Shown here piece after piece: positions 11,007-21,578 of a DNA stretch of 64,000 nt. Every line of letters begins with the position of its first letter. Position 1 is the stretch's first letter. The notes under the pieces are model-generated. The model was not told the origin of the DNA, searched no databases, and was given only the letters and a program-made list of their open reading frames with translations. Origin of the DNA: Propionivibrio dicarboxylicus (GTDB lineage: Bacteria; Pseudomonadota; Gammaproteobacteria; Burkholderiales; Rhodocyclaceae). The translations under genes and the position numbers were made by a program. The stretch covers positions 62,001 to 126,000 of the forward strand of contig NZ_FNCY01000006.1 of the NCBI RefSeq assembly GCF_900099695.1, written 5' to 3'.

Positions 11007-12706
11007 GGAACCGGCTCCATCACCATCGGAAGCGAGATCGTGACGCGCGTGCTGTGTTCCGGCACGCAGTGGACGCTGACGCCGAAATTGGTGCCGTAGC
11101 GGATCTTGATACGTCGATCGACGAGGTTCATGCCCATGCCGTCGCCGTCGGGTGTCGGCTGGTAGAGCCCCGCGCTGTCTTCGATGTGAATGGCCAGCAC
11201 ATTGTCGATCTGTTCCGCGCTGATCCGGATGCGACCGGGTTCGATCAACTGCGATATGCCGTATTTGATGGCATTTTCGACGATCGGTTGAAGGGTGAAG
11301 GGCGGGAGCCGGGTCGGCATCAACTCGTCCGGTACGGCGATGTCGACATTGAGTTTGCCGGCAAATCGCGCCAGTTCGATCTGGAGATAGGCGTCTACGT
11401 GCTCGAGTTCGTCTTTCAGGGTGGCGTCGCTCGATGCGCGCTTCAGACTCTTGCGGAAAAATATCGAGAGATGGAGCACGATCTGCCGTGCCGCCTCGGC
11501 ATCGCGGCGGATCACCGCGGCCAGCGTATTGAGGGCGTTAAAGAGAAAATGCGGGTTGATCTGCGCTTGCAACAGTTTGATTTCAGACTGGGCGAGAAGC
11601 CGCTTTTGTTCCTCGATCGTGCCGGCAAGCAACTGATTCGATAACAAGCGGGCGATACCTTCGCCCAGCGTCCGATTCAAGGTCGAGAAAAGCTTGCGCT
11701 TGGGTTCGTAGAGTTTGATCGTCCCGAATACGCGATTCCCTTCGCCGCGTAACGGAATGACCAGGCAGGAGCCGAGCTTGCAATCCTTGGAGACCGAACA
11801 GTTGTAGGGCACAGCGGCGCCGTCGGCGTAGACGACCTCGTTATTGGCGATCGCCCAGAAGGTGTGAGGAGACGCGATTGGAGAACCTGGCAGATGGTGA
11901 TCCGCGCCAACGCCAACGAAACCCAGTAATTTCTCGCAGTCGGTAATGGCGACTGCGCCGACACCGGTTTCCTCTTGAATGATTTTGGCCATGCGCATGC
12001 AGTTCTCTTCGTTGAATCCCTGCATCAACACGCCGACCGAGCGCTCGGCGATTCTCAGCGCCTTTGCCGAAAACGCGATCGAATATCTTTCCAGCGTCTC
12101 CCGACGATCGAGAATCAGCCGCATGAACAGGGCGGCGCCGAAGGAATTGGTCAAGACCATTGGCGCGGCGATATGCGCAACGAGTCGTGCGGCCTGGTCG
12201 TAGGGGCGTGCCATCGCCAGAATGATGAGCATTTGGGCCGATTCGGCGATCAGCGTCGTGATGAGCACGCTCATCGGGTGCAGGAGACGGTCGGCGCGGT
12301 GCCGGCGAAGCAGGTACAGATGCAGGCACCCGCCGATGAGTCCCTCGACGGTTGTCGAAACGGCACATGACGACGCGGTAAACCCCCCTAGAGAATAGCG
12401 ATGCAGGCCACCGGTCAGTCCGACGGCGATGCCGACCCATGGTCCCCCGAGGATGCCACCGAGAACAGCGCCGATGGCGCGTGTATTGGCGATGGCGCCT
12501 TCAATCTGGTAACCCAGGTAGGTTCCCATGATGCAGAACGCCGAAAACACTGTATAGCAGACGAGTTTTCCCGGTAGGCGCACGTTGACTTGAACGAGCG
12601 GGGAAAAAATTGGTGTCTTGCTGAGCAGGTAGGCGATCACCAGATACACGCACATCTGCTGCATCAAGCCGCCGATGAGCGCGATGTGATTGATTTCATC
12701 GAGCAT
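11000..12706 (-). CDS. btsS: LytS-family sensor histidine kinase, BtsS ortholog
   Basis: 568 residues. A 5TMR-LYT membrane sensor (about 1-200) carries blocks such as CIMGTYLGY and GLTGGLHRYSLGG. A GAF-like domain follows (about 215-355), then a LytS-type kinase core with the probable phospho-acceptor His386 in NPHFLFNALNT and an HATPase_c end. It matches E. coli BtsS (561 residues), the high-affinity pyruvate sensor kinase, in every region. It overlaps btsR by 7 bp. Confidence 0.93.
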   Translation of the reverse strand: MLDEINHIALIGGLMQQMCVYLVIAYLLSKTPIFSPLVQVNVRLPGKLVCYTVFSAFCIMGTYLGYQIEGAIANTRAIGAVLGGILGGPWVGIAVGLTGGLHRYSLGGFTASSCAVSTTVEGLIGGCLHLYLLRRHRADRLLHPMSVLITTLIAESAQMLIILAMARPYDQAARLVAHIAAPMVLTNSFGAALFMRLILDRRETLERYSIAFSAKALRIAERSVGVLMQGFNEENCMRMAKIIQEETGVGAVAITDCEKLLGFVGVGADHHLPGSPIASPHTFWAIANNEVVYADGAAVPYNCSVSKDCKLGSCLVIPLRGEGNRVFGTIKLYEPKRKLFSTLNRTLGEGIARLLSNQLLAGTIEEQKRLLAQSEIKLLQAQINPHFLFNALNTLAAVIRRDAEAARQIVLHLSIFFRKSLKRASSDATLKDELEHVDAYLQIELARFAGKLNVDIAVPDELMPTRLPPFTLQPIVENAIKYGISQLIEPGRIRISAEQIDNVLAIHIEDSAGLYQPTPDGDGMGMNLVDRRIKIRYGTNFGVSVHCVPEHSTRVTISLPMVMEPVPC

Positions 12707-12731
12707 TTTGCGTGGTGTCCGGGTTTTCGTC

Positions 12732-12760
12732 TTGTCTGAAAGGGTGCAGTGTAGTAAAAT
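12732..12760 (+). promoter_or_regulatory. Sigma-70-type promoter upstream of a close terminator
   Basis: TTGTCT (12732-12737), an exact 17-bp spacer, and TAAAAT (12755-12760). The predicted start is near 12767, only about 10 bp before the terminator stem at 12776. It points toward the small winged-helix gene at 12900. Confidence 0.55.
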
Positions 12761-12775
12761 TGCGACTCTGGGTCG

Positions 12776-12801
12776 ACCCGGCTGTTTTGCCGGGTTTTTT
12801 T
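12776..12801 (+). terminator. Plus-strand intrinsic terminator with no gene directly upstream
   Basis: ACCCGGC (12776-12782) pairs with GCCGGGT (12789-12795), with loop TGTTTT and a run of seven T. No plus-strand gene precedes it; btsS runs leftward. It could terminate a very short RNA or act as an attenuator for the gene at 12900. Confidence 0.75.
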
Positions 12802-12899
12802 ATTTGTCGTGCGTCGCCTGATTTCTGGCATTCTATTTTAGCCGGGGCTTGATCCGGCATATAAATTTGGTCTGCGTATGCGCGGAAGATGGGGGGAGA

Positions 12900-13181
12900 A
12901 TGGACGCGAGCATTCTGAAGTACTTGAAGGCGAATGGCGAACAACTCGATGCTGATATTTCCAAGGCACTCAGTATTCCGATGGCGCAGTTGCAGCCATT
13001 AGTCGAGCGCTTGTCGGCATCGGGCGAGGTGATTTGCTGCAAGGTAACGCGCTTTATCGACGGCAAGAAGATCGAAGGAACCAGTTGCCGCCTTTCCTGC
13101 GATCTGCCTGCGCCGGCGCGTGGACGGAAACCGGGCGGAGCAAAGAAGGAGCTGGATCTGGACCGGATTCCGGAGCAATAG
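12900..13181 (+). CDS. Small winged-helix protein, function unknown
   Basis: 93 residues. The first 65 look like a compact winged-helix domain (LKYLKANGEQLDADISKAL, then LVERLSASGEVICCKVTRF), which suggests DNA or nucleic-acid binding. The tail is basic and Pro/Gly-rich (PARGRKPGGAKK). Two cysteine pairs (ICC and SCRLSC) are notable; FeoC-like proteins use cysteines near such a wing, but I cannot assign it to that family. I chose ATG at 12900, directly after a GGGGGGAGA run; an upstream ATG at 12849 lacks such a site. It is a monocistronic gene between btsS and nhaD. Confidence 0.7.
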   Translation: MDASILKYLKANGEQLDADISKALSIPMAQLQPLVERLSASGEVICCKVTRFIDGKKIEGTSCRLSCDLPAPARGRKPGGAKKELDLDRIPEQ

Positions 13182-13219
13182 ACTGCCGTCGATGCAGCGC
13201 TAGACGTGAATCACCCAAT

Positions 13220-13247
13220 GACAACGCCACCCACGGGTGGCGTTGTC
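13220..13247. terminator. Hairpin between convergent genes
   Basis: GACAACGCCACCC (13220-13232) pairs perfectly with GGGTGGCGTTGTC (13235-13247). This very stable stem lies between the ends of the winged-helix gene and nhaD. Neither side has a T tract, so it may act as a bidirectional 3'-end hairpin rather than a classic terminator. Confidence 0.6.
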
Positions 13248-13266
13248 GCATCGCTAGTACCGCAGT

Positions 13267-14616
13267 TTATTGTGCAGGCGTAGGCGCTTGGATCGATGAC
13301 ACTGCCGGCGACGTTGCTTCAGCCTTGTGCGGCGCATGGGGTTGCCAACCCAGCGAGAAAAAGAGGACAGTGAAGCCGATCACATAGGCGACGGTGACGT
13401 GCCAACCCTGGCGCAACCAGTTGCCGACCGAGCGGGCTTCCGGGTACATGCTCGACAGGGCGACGCCAGCGGAAGACCCGAACCAGATCATCGAACCGCC
13501 GAAACCGACAGCATAAGCAAGCATGCCCCAGTCGTACCCTCCTTGCTTGAGGGCGAGTGCCGTCAAGGGGATGTTGTCGAAGACCGCCGAAATGAATCCA
13601 AGGCTGAGCGCCACGAGCGCCGACGCTGGAGGCAACTCTTCAACCGGCATCATCGAGGCGCAGGTCACCAGCGACAGCAGGAAGACGGAGCCCTTGAAGG
13701 TGTCGGGCATGACCTCCCAATCGGGACGGCGCACGGGGATGGAGATCAGGATGGCAATCCATACGGCGACACCGATGAACGGGAATAGATCGGCCAAGTG
13801 GTTGAACTTCACGTTGATGATCACGTTGGCGACGATGGCGAAAATCAGGATCATCGCTACGATGCCGACGCGTGCCTTGTCAACCTTAGTGTGTTCGTGC
13901 GCGCCATGGATCATCGGCGAATAGGCATGCTGTTGCTTCGCCCCAAAATAGGCCGTGATGCACAAGGCCACGCCGGCCGCTGCATAGGCATGGAAAACAT
14001 CGAGCGGACTGACGCCGTCGATCCACATCATTGTCGTTGTCGTATCACCGACGACGGAGCCGGATCCGCCGGCATTCGATGCTGCCACGATGGCGGCCAG
14101 GAATCCGACATGGACTTTTGACTTGAACAATTGGTGGGCCATCGCACCGCCGATCAAGGCCGCCGCAATGTTGTCAAGGAAGCTGGAAAGCACAAAGACC
14201 ATGACCAGTAAAACGAACCCGCCCTTCCAGTCGCGCGGCAGGTATTTTGGTAGGATCACCGGGACATGGCTCTTTTCGAAATGCCGCGAAAGCAGCGCAA
14301 AGCCCATCAGCAGACAGAAGAGGTTGGCCAGGATGACCCATTCGTGGCCAAAATGGCCAACAAGTCCAGCAAACCCGTCTCCCGCCTTAAATCCGGTAAA
14401 AATCAGCTTGTACAGTGTGATCGTGACCATGCCGGTCAGACCGACATAGAGCGTGTGGTTGTGAAACAGCGCAACGCCCAAGAGCGTCAGGGCGAAAAGG
14501 ATGAAATCGAGCGGAATCGAACCTACAGTGATTAATTGACCGGCGTATGCCGGGGGAGTCATCAGAGAAAGTAGCAACAACAACTGTGTTGCGCGTCGAA
14601 ACAGGCAGTACATCAA
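13267..14616 (-). CDS. nhaD: NhaD-type sodium/proton antiporter
   Basis: 449 residues, about 12 membrane segments, ion-transporter superfamily. Two helix-break motifs with DN (SSFLDNIAAALIGG and SAVFDNIPLTALAL) and GDTTTTMMWIDG match NhaD proteins rather than ArsB or citrate carriers. A signal-like N-terminus ends near PAYAG. NhaD exports Na+ or Li+ in exchange for protons at the inner membrane. It lies 51 bp after znuA on the same strand, so it may be the last gene of the metal-transport transcript. Confidence 0.8.
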   Translation of the reverse strand: MMYCLFRRATQLLLLLSLMTPPAYAGQLITVGSIPLDFILFALTLLGVALFHNHTLYVGLTGMVTITLYKLIFTGFKAGDGFAGLVGHFGHEWVILANLFCLLMGFALLSRHFEKSHVPVILPKYLPRDWKGGFVLLVMVFVLSSFLDNIAAALIGGAMAHQLFKSKVHVGFLAAIVAASNAGGSGSVVGDTTTTMMWIDGVSPLDVFHAYAAAGVALCITAYFGAKQQHAYSPMIHGAHEHTKVDKARVGIVAMILIFAIVANVIINVKFNHLADLFPFIGVAVWIAILISIPVRRPDWEVMPDTFKGSVFLLSLVTCASMMPVEELPPASALVALSLGFISAVFDNIPLTALALKQGGYDWGMLAYAVGFGGSMIWFGSSAGVALSSMYPEARSVGNWLRQGWHVTVAYVIGFTVLFFSLGWQPHAPHKAEATSPAVSSIQAPTPAQ

Positions 14617-14667
14617 TATCTCCCTTGAATGATGGAACTGGAATAGAGCGATTTTTGTGCCAATCCG

Positions 14668-15573
14668 TTATTGTAGCGAAGCTGACAATACAAATGCATT
14701 ATGCCGCATCAAATCCAGATAGGTCGCGGCGGGACCGTTGGACTTTGAAAGCGAGTCCGGGTACAAAACGCCGCCGGGTCTTGCGCCCGATTCCTTCTGA
14801 ATGCGTTCCAGCAAGCGGGTATCGGAAATATTTTCGACAAAGATGGCCGGAGCCTTCTCTTTTTTAAGCTGGCGGATAATCCGGGCGACATTGGCCGCGG
14901 AAGGATCAGCGCTGGAATTGATACCCACCGCGGCAATGAACGCGATGCCGTAGGCGCGGCTAAAGTAGCCAAAGGCATCGTGCGAGGTGACAACGCGACG
15001 CCGCTCCGACGGAATCGCGCCGAGCGTGGTTCGAATCCAGACGTCGAGTTCGGCGATGCGACGTCGATAACGCTCTGCATTTGCCTGGTAGTCTGCTTTT
15101 CCCTCCGGGTCGACCTGAATCAAGGCGCGTTCGATATTTTCTACGTATCTGAGCGCATTGCCGGCATCCAGCCATGCGTGCGGATCGACATCATGGGCCT
15201 GGTGCCCATGCTCGTGGCCGGGAACGGACACGAGTTCGAGCGTTTTGACGCCGGAACTTGCCACGATGACCGATCCGCTGAAGCCGGAGGACTTGACGAG
15301 ACGGTCGATCCAGCCTTCGAATCCCAATCCATTGACGATCACGAGGCGCGCTTGCTTCAGGCGTTTTCCGTCTGAAGGCGTCGGTTGATACACATGAGCA
15401 TCGCTATTTTCGCCGACCAGTGCGTGCACCGCTACGCGCTGGCCACCGATCTGGCGGGTCATGTCGGCAAGAATGCTGAAACTCGCTACGACAGGGATGG
15501 GTTCCGACGACAAAGCGGGGAAAGGCAGCGTCAAGATCAACAAAGCAAGCCACAAGGAACGTAAGGTGTGCAT
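14668..15573 (-). CDS. znuA: Zinc/manganese ABC transporter, substrate-binding protein
   Basis: 301 residues of the cluster A-I (SBP_bac_9) family, with a Sec signal peptide (about 1-22, PALSS). Metal-ligand regions are visible: DAHVYQPTPSD, DPHAWLD and TSHDAFGYF. The metal-binding loop is short (GHEHGHQAHD) compared with the long His-rich loop of classical ZnuA, so manganese cannot be excluded. It is coded 6 bp after znuB. No clear Zur box was seen. Confidence 0.85.
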   Translation of the reverse strand: MHTLRSLWLALLILTLPFPALSSEPIPVVASFSILADMTRQIGGQRVAVHALVGENSDAHVYQPTPSDGKRLKQARLVIVNGLGFEGWIDRLVKSSGFSGSVIVASSGVKTLELVSVPGHEHGHQAHDVDPHAWLDAGNALRYVENIERALIQVDPEGKADYQANAERYRRRIAELDVWIRTTLGAIPSERRRVVTSHDAFGYFSRAYGIAFIAAVGINSSADPSAANVARIIRQLKKEKAPAIFVENISDTRLLERIQKESGARPGGVLYPDSLSKSNGPAATYLDLMRHNAFVLSASLQ

Positions 15574-15579
15574 GACTAT

Positions 15580-16464
15580 TCAGTGGGAAAAATGCCAGCG
15601 CGGGCGGATGCGACTGACGATGGGGCCATACGGTCCGATCACCATCGAGAGAAGGTAGATCGCGCCGAGTGAAAGAACGATGGTCGGCCCCGCGGGCAGA
15701 TCAAAGTGATACGAGATGAGCAAACCCGCGGCTGATCCGAGAACGGCGATCAGGACGCCGACCAGGAGCAGGGGGACGATGCTTTCGACCCAGAAACGCG
15801 ACGTTGCCGCCGGCAGCACCATAATTCCGACGGCCATCAAGGTTCCGAGGGCATGAAAGCCGCCGATAAGATTGAGCACCACCAGCAGCATGAAACCGTA
15901 ATGGACGACCGGCGCCAGGCGACTGATGCGCATGAGGTGCGAGGGGTCGTAGCATTCGAGAACAAGGACGCGCAGTCCAATGGCCAGCATGACAATCGAT
16001 ATCGACGCGAATGTGGCGAGCAGTAGCAGGGCATCGTCATCGAGTGCCAATACGCTTCCGAACAGGACATGCAACAGATCGATGTTGCTTCCTCGTAGCG
16101 AGATCATCAGCACCCCGGCGGACAGGGAAATCAGGTAAAAGGTGGCGAGACTGGTGTCTTCCTTGATGACCGAGTGGCGGGCGACGCCGCCGGCCAGGAG
16201 GGCGATCGCGATGCCGGCGAGCAATCCGCCAAGGGTCATCATCGGCAGTGAAAGCCCGGCGATGAGGTAACCGACCGCAGCACCCGGAAGTATCGCGTGG
16301 GAGATGGCGTCGCCAGCAAGACTCATACGCCGTAGCATGAGAAAAACACCGATGGGCGTCGCGCCAAAAGAGAGCGCCAGACAACCGGCCAATGCTCGAC
16401 GCATGAAACCAAATTCGATGAATGGCGAAATGAGCGGGAGATCGGCCAGGCTTTCAATCGACAT
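15580..16464 (-). CDS. znuB: Zinc/manganese ABC transporter, permease
   Basis: 294 residues, ABC-3 family permease with about 8 hydrophobic segments and the conserved block LAGDAISHAILPG. It forms the membrane channel for the metal delivered by the binding protein. The start ATG at 16464 overlaps the znuC stop by one base. Confidence 0.9.
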   Translation of the reverse strand: MSIESLADLPLISPFIEFGFMRRALAGCLALSFGATPIGVFLMLRRMSLAGDAISHAILPGAAVGYLIAGLSLPMMTLGGLLAGIAIALLAGGVARHSVIKEDTSLATFYLISLSAGVLMISLRGSNIDLLHVLFGSVLALDDDALLLLATFASISIVMLAIGLRVLVLECYDPSHLMRISRLAPVVHYGFMLLVVLNLIGGFHALGTLMAVGIMVLPAATSRFWVESIVPLLLVGVLIAVLGSAAGLLISYHFDLPAGPTIVLSLGAIYLLSMVIGPYGPIVSRIRPRWHFSH

Positions 16465-17246
16465 CAACGGCCTCCGCTTTCGTGTTCGCCGGGATTGGTG
16501 TGGTGGCAGACCGTCGCATCATCCACATGGCTGCCGACTTCCGACCGTCGCTGGGCTTCTGCCAGATTGGCTGCGGTCAAGGTGCTTCGCGTTTCGCCGC
16601 GGGCGATCATTTCCCGCGCAAGAATCATTACTTCTGGATACTCTTCGCGAACGTGTTCGAAATCGTGCAGGACGCTGACCACCGTCCGTCCCTCTGTATT
16701 CCATTGGCGAACGAGTGTGGCGAGATCGCGGACCGTATTGGCATCGATGGCGCTATAAGGTTCGTCGAGCAAGACGAGCGCGGCATCCTGAAGCATGAGC
16801 CTTGCAAAGCGGGCACGCTGCAGTTGTCCGCCGGACAGTTGCCCGATCAGACTGCGTTCGCGCCCGCTGAGTCCGACGGCGCTGATCGCCTGGTCGATGC
16901 GCTGCTTTGCTTTCGTATCGAATCGCCGAAAAGCACCGAATTCGGCCCAAAGTCCCATTGCAACGAAGTCGCGTACGGTGACCGGGAAGCTCGAATCTAC
17001 CGAGGACTGTTGTGCCAAATAGGCAATGCTTCTACGTTCCACCCCCGACAGCGCAATGCTTCCTTGCATCGCCGTCAGTTCGCCGACGATACCTTTGAGG
17101 AGGGTGGATTTTCCCGCACCATTGGGGCCGACAACAGCCAAAAGACTGCCGCTTGCGATTTCTCCGCTCAAGTGGTGAACCGCCGGATGACGGTGATAAC
17201 CCAGCGTGAGGTTCTCGAAGCGCACGATTGGGCGCTGCGTCGTCAT
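16464..17246 (-). CDS. znuC: Zinc/manganese ABC transporter, ATPase
   Basis: About 260 residues. Walker A GPNGAGKST, signature LSGGQLQRARFAR and Walker B LVLLDEPYSAID are all present. The C-terminus contains the extra His/Cys tail HVDDATVCHHTNPGEHESGG. I chose ATG at 17246 because it overlaps the stop of a 52-codon gene upstream (ATGA). In-frame ATGs at 17273 and further upstream would overlap that gene more deeply. Confidence 0.88.
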   Translation of the reverse strand: MTTQRPIVRFENLTLGYHRHPAVHHLSGEIASGSLLAVVGPNGAGKSTLLKGIVGELTAMQGSIALSGVERRSIAYLAQQSSVDSSFPVTVRDFVAMGLWAEFGAFRRFDTKAKQRIDQAISAVGLSGRERSLIGQLSGGQLQRARFARLMLQDAALVLLDEPYSAIDANTVRDLATLVRQWNTEGRTVVSVLHDFEHVREEYPEVMILAREMIARGETRSTLTAANLAEAQRRSEVGSHVDDATVCHHTNPGEHESGGR

Positions 17247-17401
17247 GCCATCGCCCAAATAACGCTCATCCATAGAATGCCAAGGGCAACACAACTGATA
17301 GCGAGGCGCGTCAATGCGCCAGCGCAGATGGCCTGAAAAATCTCCGATTGTGCCGTGCGAAGGGGAGTGAGATGCGGTGAATGCGCGACTTCTTCTTTCA
17401 T
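17243..17401 (-). CDS. Unannotated 52-residue single-span membrane protein
   Basis: A small open frame, ATG at 17401 to TGA at 17243-17245. It encodes 52 residues: a polar N-terminal half (MKEEVAHSPHLTPL) and one hydrophobic helix near the C-terminus (LAISCVALGILWMSVIWAMA). It starts 18 bp after the stop of the potassium-channel gene and ends in a 4-bp overlap with znuC. Both spacings are what an operon gene would have. The ribosome site is weak (GGAAAAG, rather far upstream). I do not recognise a family. The context suggests a small partner of the metal transporter or the channel (inference). Confidence 0.55.
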   Translation of the reverse strand: MKEEVAHSPHLTPLRTAQSEIFQAICAGALTRLAISCVALGILWMSVIWAMA

Positions 17402-17419
17402 GCTGTTGTTCTTTTCCGT

Positions 17420-19072
17420 TCAGTGCCGGGTTGCCGTTGGGCCGGTCTGGAATTGTCGTTGATATCGTTCAAGGCTGTTTAGCGATCCGCAGACATAGAG
17501 GACGTCGTTTGCCTGGATGCGGAAGCTGTCGTCGAATTCGATCAGTACCGTTTGAGAACGTTCCACAGCAACGATTTTTGTGCCTGTCTGTTCGAGCGTT
17601 TCGTTGTGCCATGGATGAGAGCCGACCAGTGTCCCCGGGTTTTGGCGGCTGAACTTGATTCGGCTTTCGACCGGAATAATCTGCTCGTCAAGAAGATGGT
17701 ACGCCAGGATTTGTCCGGCCACTTGCCCCTGTGATATCGCGAAATCGGCACCGGCCTTGTAGATCCTGGCCGTGTTCGGTGTCCGATTGACGCGGACGAT
17801 CAACGGAACCTCCGGCGCCTGGTCGCGCACGACCGCCGTTGCGAATACGGCTTCGCTGTCATCGGCCAGTGCCAGTACGATGGCGCTTGCGTTGGCCACT
17901 CCCGCGCGTGCCAGCGTGGCATTGTCGAGTACGTTGCCGACAACGTCGACACCGGGACCCGGCAGAAGGTCGATGACGACGCAATTTTCTCCGGCGTCAT
18001 GAAGCATCTCGATCACCTTGCGACCGACAGCACCGAATCCGGCAAGAACGATGGGGCCGTCACGCCGTATCGGCATGGCCATTCGCCCGACCTTCTCCAG
18101 TTGTAGCGGCGGGCCGACGACGACAAGAATCGCGCCGGAGTCAATCAATGTTTCAGGCCCCTTGGTCGTCGTGAAGGAGCCTTCACGCCACTGTCCAATG
18201 ACGGAGACGCCATACTCTTCCCGCAGGCGCAAATCGCCGAGTCGCCGGCCGGCCAGTTCGCTACCGTTGCGAACGCGAAATTCGGCAAGCCCGACTTGAG
18301 TTCCCAGCAGATGCATGCCTTCGGCCGGTGGACTGATCCGGGTGCTTGCTCGTGAAGCCATGGCAGCGCCCAACACATGGGCTGGCGTAAACACGTCGGT
18401 GGCGCCAATCTGAATCATCGGTGGGCGGTAAATCGGTTCATCGGCCAACGCGTAGATCGGTCCTGAAAAACCGTGCTCGCGAACAATCATCGTACACGTC
18501 GCATTCGCATGGTCGCCAGCGTTGGTCACCACAGCTCGTGCTTCCTTTACCCGTGCGAGTGCGCCGGGATCGTCGGCGAGCTTGCCGAAAACCACGTTGT
18601 ATTTGCGGTCGCGCAGATTCCGCGCGAGTTCCAGGTCTTCCTCGAAAATCACGAAACGGCTGCCGGACCGCTTGAATTCCTCAAGTAGCGATTCGATTGC
18701 CGGCCCGTAACGGTAGAAGAGCACAGTGTCCGCCATTGGCGGAAGTTCGTGCTGCATTCGGACTTCGAATTTTTCTTCGAAATAGGGCAGGACCAGCACC
18801 GGAAAGATCAAGAAAATCAGGAACTGGCCGATAAAGGGGGTGACGATCACAAACGACGCCATAACGGGATGTTCCCAATGGTTGTCGTGACCGTAGCCAG
18901 TGTTGGTGATGGATTCTGATGCCCATTGAATGCCTTCCAGCAGCGTTCGCGGGGTTCCCTCAAGATGCGTCATGCCAAGCATGTACAGAGTGCCGAGGGT
19001 CAATACCGCGGTCGGCAGGATGGTCAGCAAAGTTAGAAGACGGCGTGTGGCAGGTTTGATCTTGAATGGCAT
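17420..19072 (-). CDS. Two-helix potassium channel with two RCK modules (GsuK/MthK type)
   Basis: 550 residues. Two membrane helices (about 11-32 and 70-95) flank a pore loop. Two tandem RCK (TrkA-N/TrkA-C) nucleotide- or ligand-binding units follow; the second has a clear Rossmann loop (VLAGFGAVGRKVIEM). This is the layout of GsuK-like channels, where both RCKs lie on one chain. The filter reads T56-N-T-G-Y-G61 followed by His, against the usual TVGYGD, so selectivity may differ. It is the first gene of the minus-strand run that continues into the metal transporter. Confidence 0.82.
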   Translation of the reverse strand: MPFKIKPATRRLLTLLTILPTAVLTLGTLYMLGMTHLEGTPRTLLEGIQWASESITNTGYGHDNHWEHPVMASFVIVTPFIGQFLIFLIFPVLVLPYFEEKFEVRMQHELPPMADTVLFYRYGPAIESLLEEFKRSGSRFVIFEEDLELARNLRDRKYNVVFGKLADDPGALARVKEARAVVTNAGDHANATCTMIVREHGFSGPIYALADEPIYRPPMIQIGATDVFTPAHVLGAAMASRASTRISPPAEGMHLLGTQVGLAEFRVRNGSELAGRRLGDLRLREEYGVSVIGQWREGSFTTTKGPETLIDSGAILVVVGPPLQLEKVGRMAMPIRRDGPIVLAGFGAVGRKVIEMLHDAGENCVVIDLLPGPGVDVVGNVLDNATLARAGVANASAIVLALADDSEAVFATAVVRDQAPEVPLIVRVNRTPNTARIYKAGADFAISQGQVAGQILAYHLLDEQIIPVESRIKFSRQNPGTLVGSHPWHNETLEQTGTKIVAVERSQTVLIEFDDSFRIQANDVLYVCGSLNSLERYQRQFQTGPTATRH

Positions 19073-19255
19073 TTGGGTCGTTCCGGCGGAGCCAATGACA
19101 GGAGTATCGCCTTCGTCCGAGTCTCGGTCAATGCAGGCCTTGGCACTGACCGGCCAGGGCTGGGGAATACGGAAAACACTGCTAGAATAGTCGGAGAACG
19201 GCGCGATTATCGGATATGTGGCGCTGTCTCAGCCAACAAATTGTCTGGAGAGTCC

Positions 19256-20812
<1,557 letters not shown>

Positions 20813-21578
20813 ATATCTTCGCGCAGATGCCCGAGCTTGCGGGCCTGCGGACCGAACTGCCGCTCCTCGAACACAATTCGGCCAGAGTGATGGACGCACA
20901 AGACCGTGCTGGCGCGCGTGCCGTAATCGGGCGATCGGACAAATATTGCCGACAGGAGACGCTCCCAGTGGGGCGGCACGCCTGTGCTGGGCAGATGCTG
21001 GTCGGGGACGATTTCGTCATCGGCTAGCAGATCGAAGAAAGCACTCGTTTCCGGTAGTTCGGCGAGCGCCTTGCCGAAAGCTTTCTTTGCCACGGTTAAC
21101 TTTGGCCAGGGCGTGTCGAGCACGTGGTTCGATAAGCCGTAAATACCTGCTTCAAGAAACCGAGGCACGACTTGGCCCGGGGCGCGGTTGCTCAAATAAG
21201 CCAATCGCTTTCCATCGCCCAACAGCAGATTGAACCCATTGAATGCTGTTGCACGCACACCGATGTGGGTCAGATATTCGTCGAGCCCAAGGCTACCGGT
21301 CAGGAAATCAGCCGTTAGCATTCCGCGAGATGGCGCGTCAGGGTCGGGCCGCCGGGATTCACGAAAGTTCGTGAGTGCGGCGAAGCGGCCGTGTCGGGAG
21401 ATGCCGAGCCAAGTTCCGCCGGCTTCAAGGTCGCGGCCCGCGAATACCTCAGGCGCATCCGACCAGAATTGTGCACTTGCCGACGGGCGTGCGAAAAATT
21501 CATCCCGATTGGCAGCAACGATCAGCGGGTAGTCCGGATGTGCCTGCCAGGCAAGGAGAATAAGACACACCGGAAGAA

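Noticed and set aside
17295-17420. Zur binding site upstream of znuC
   Set aside because: No convincing AT-rich palindrome was found; the region is better explained by the 52-codon gene.
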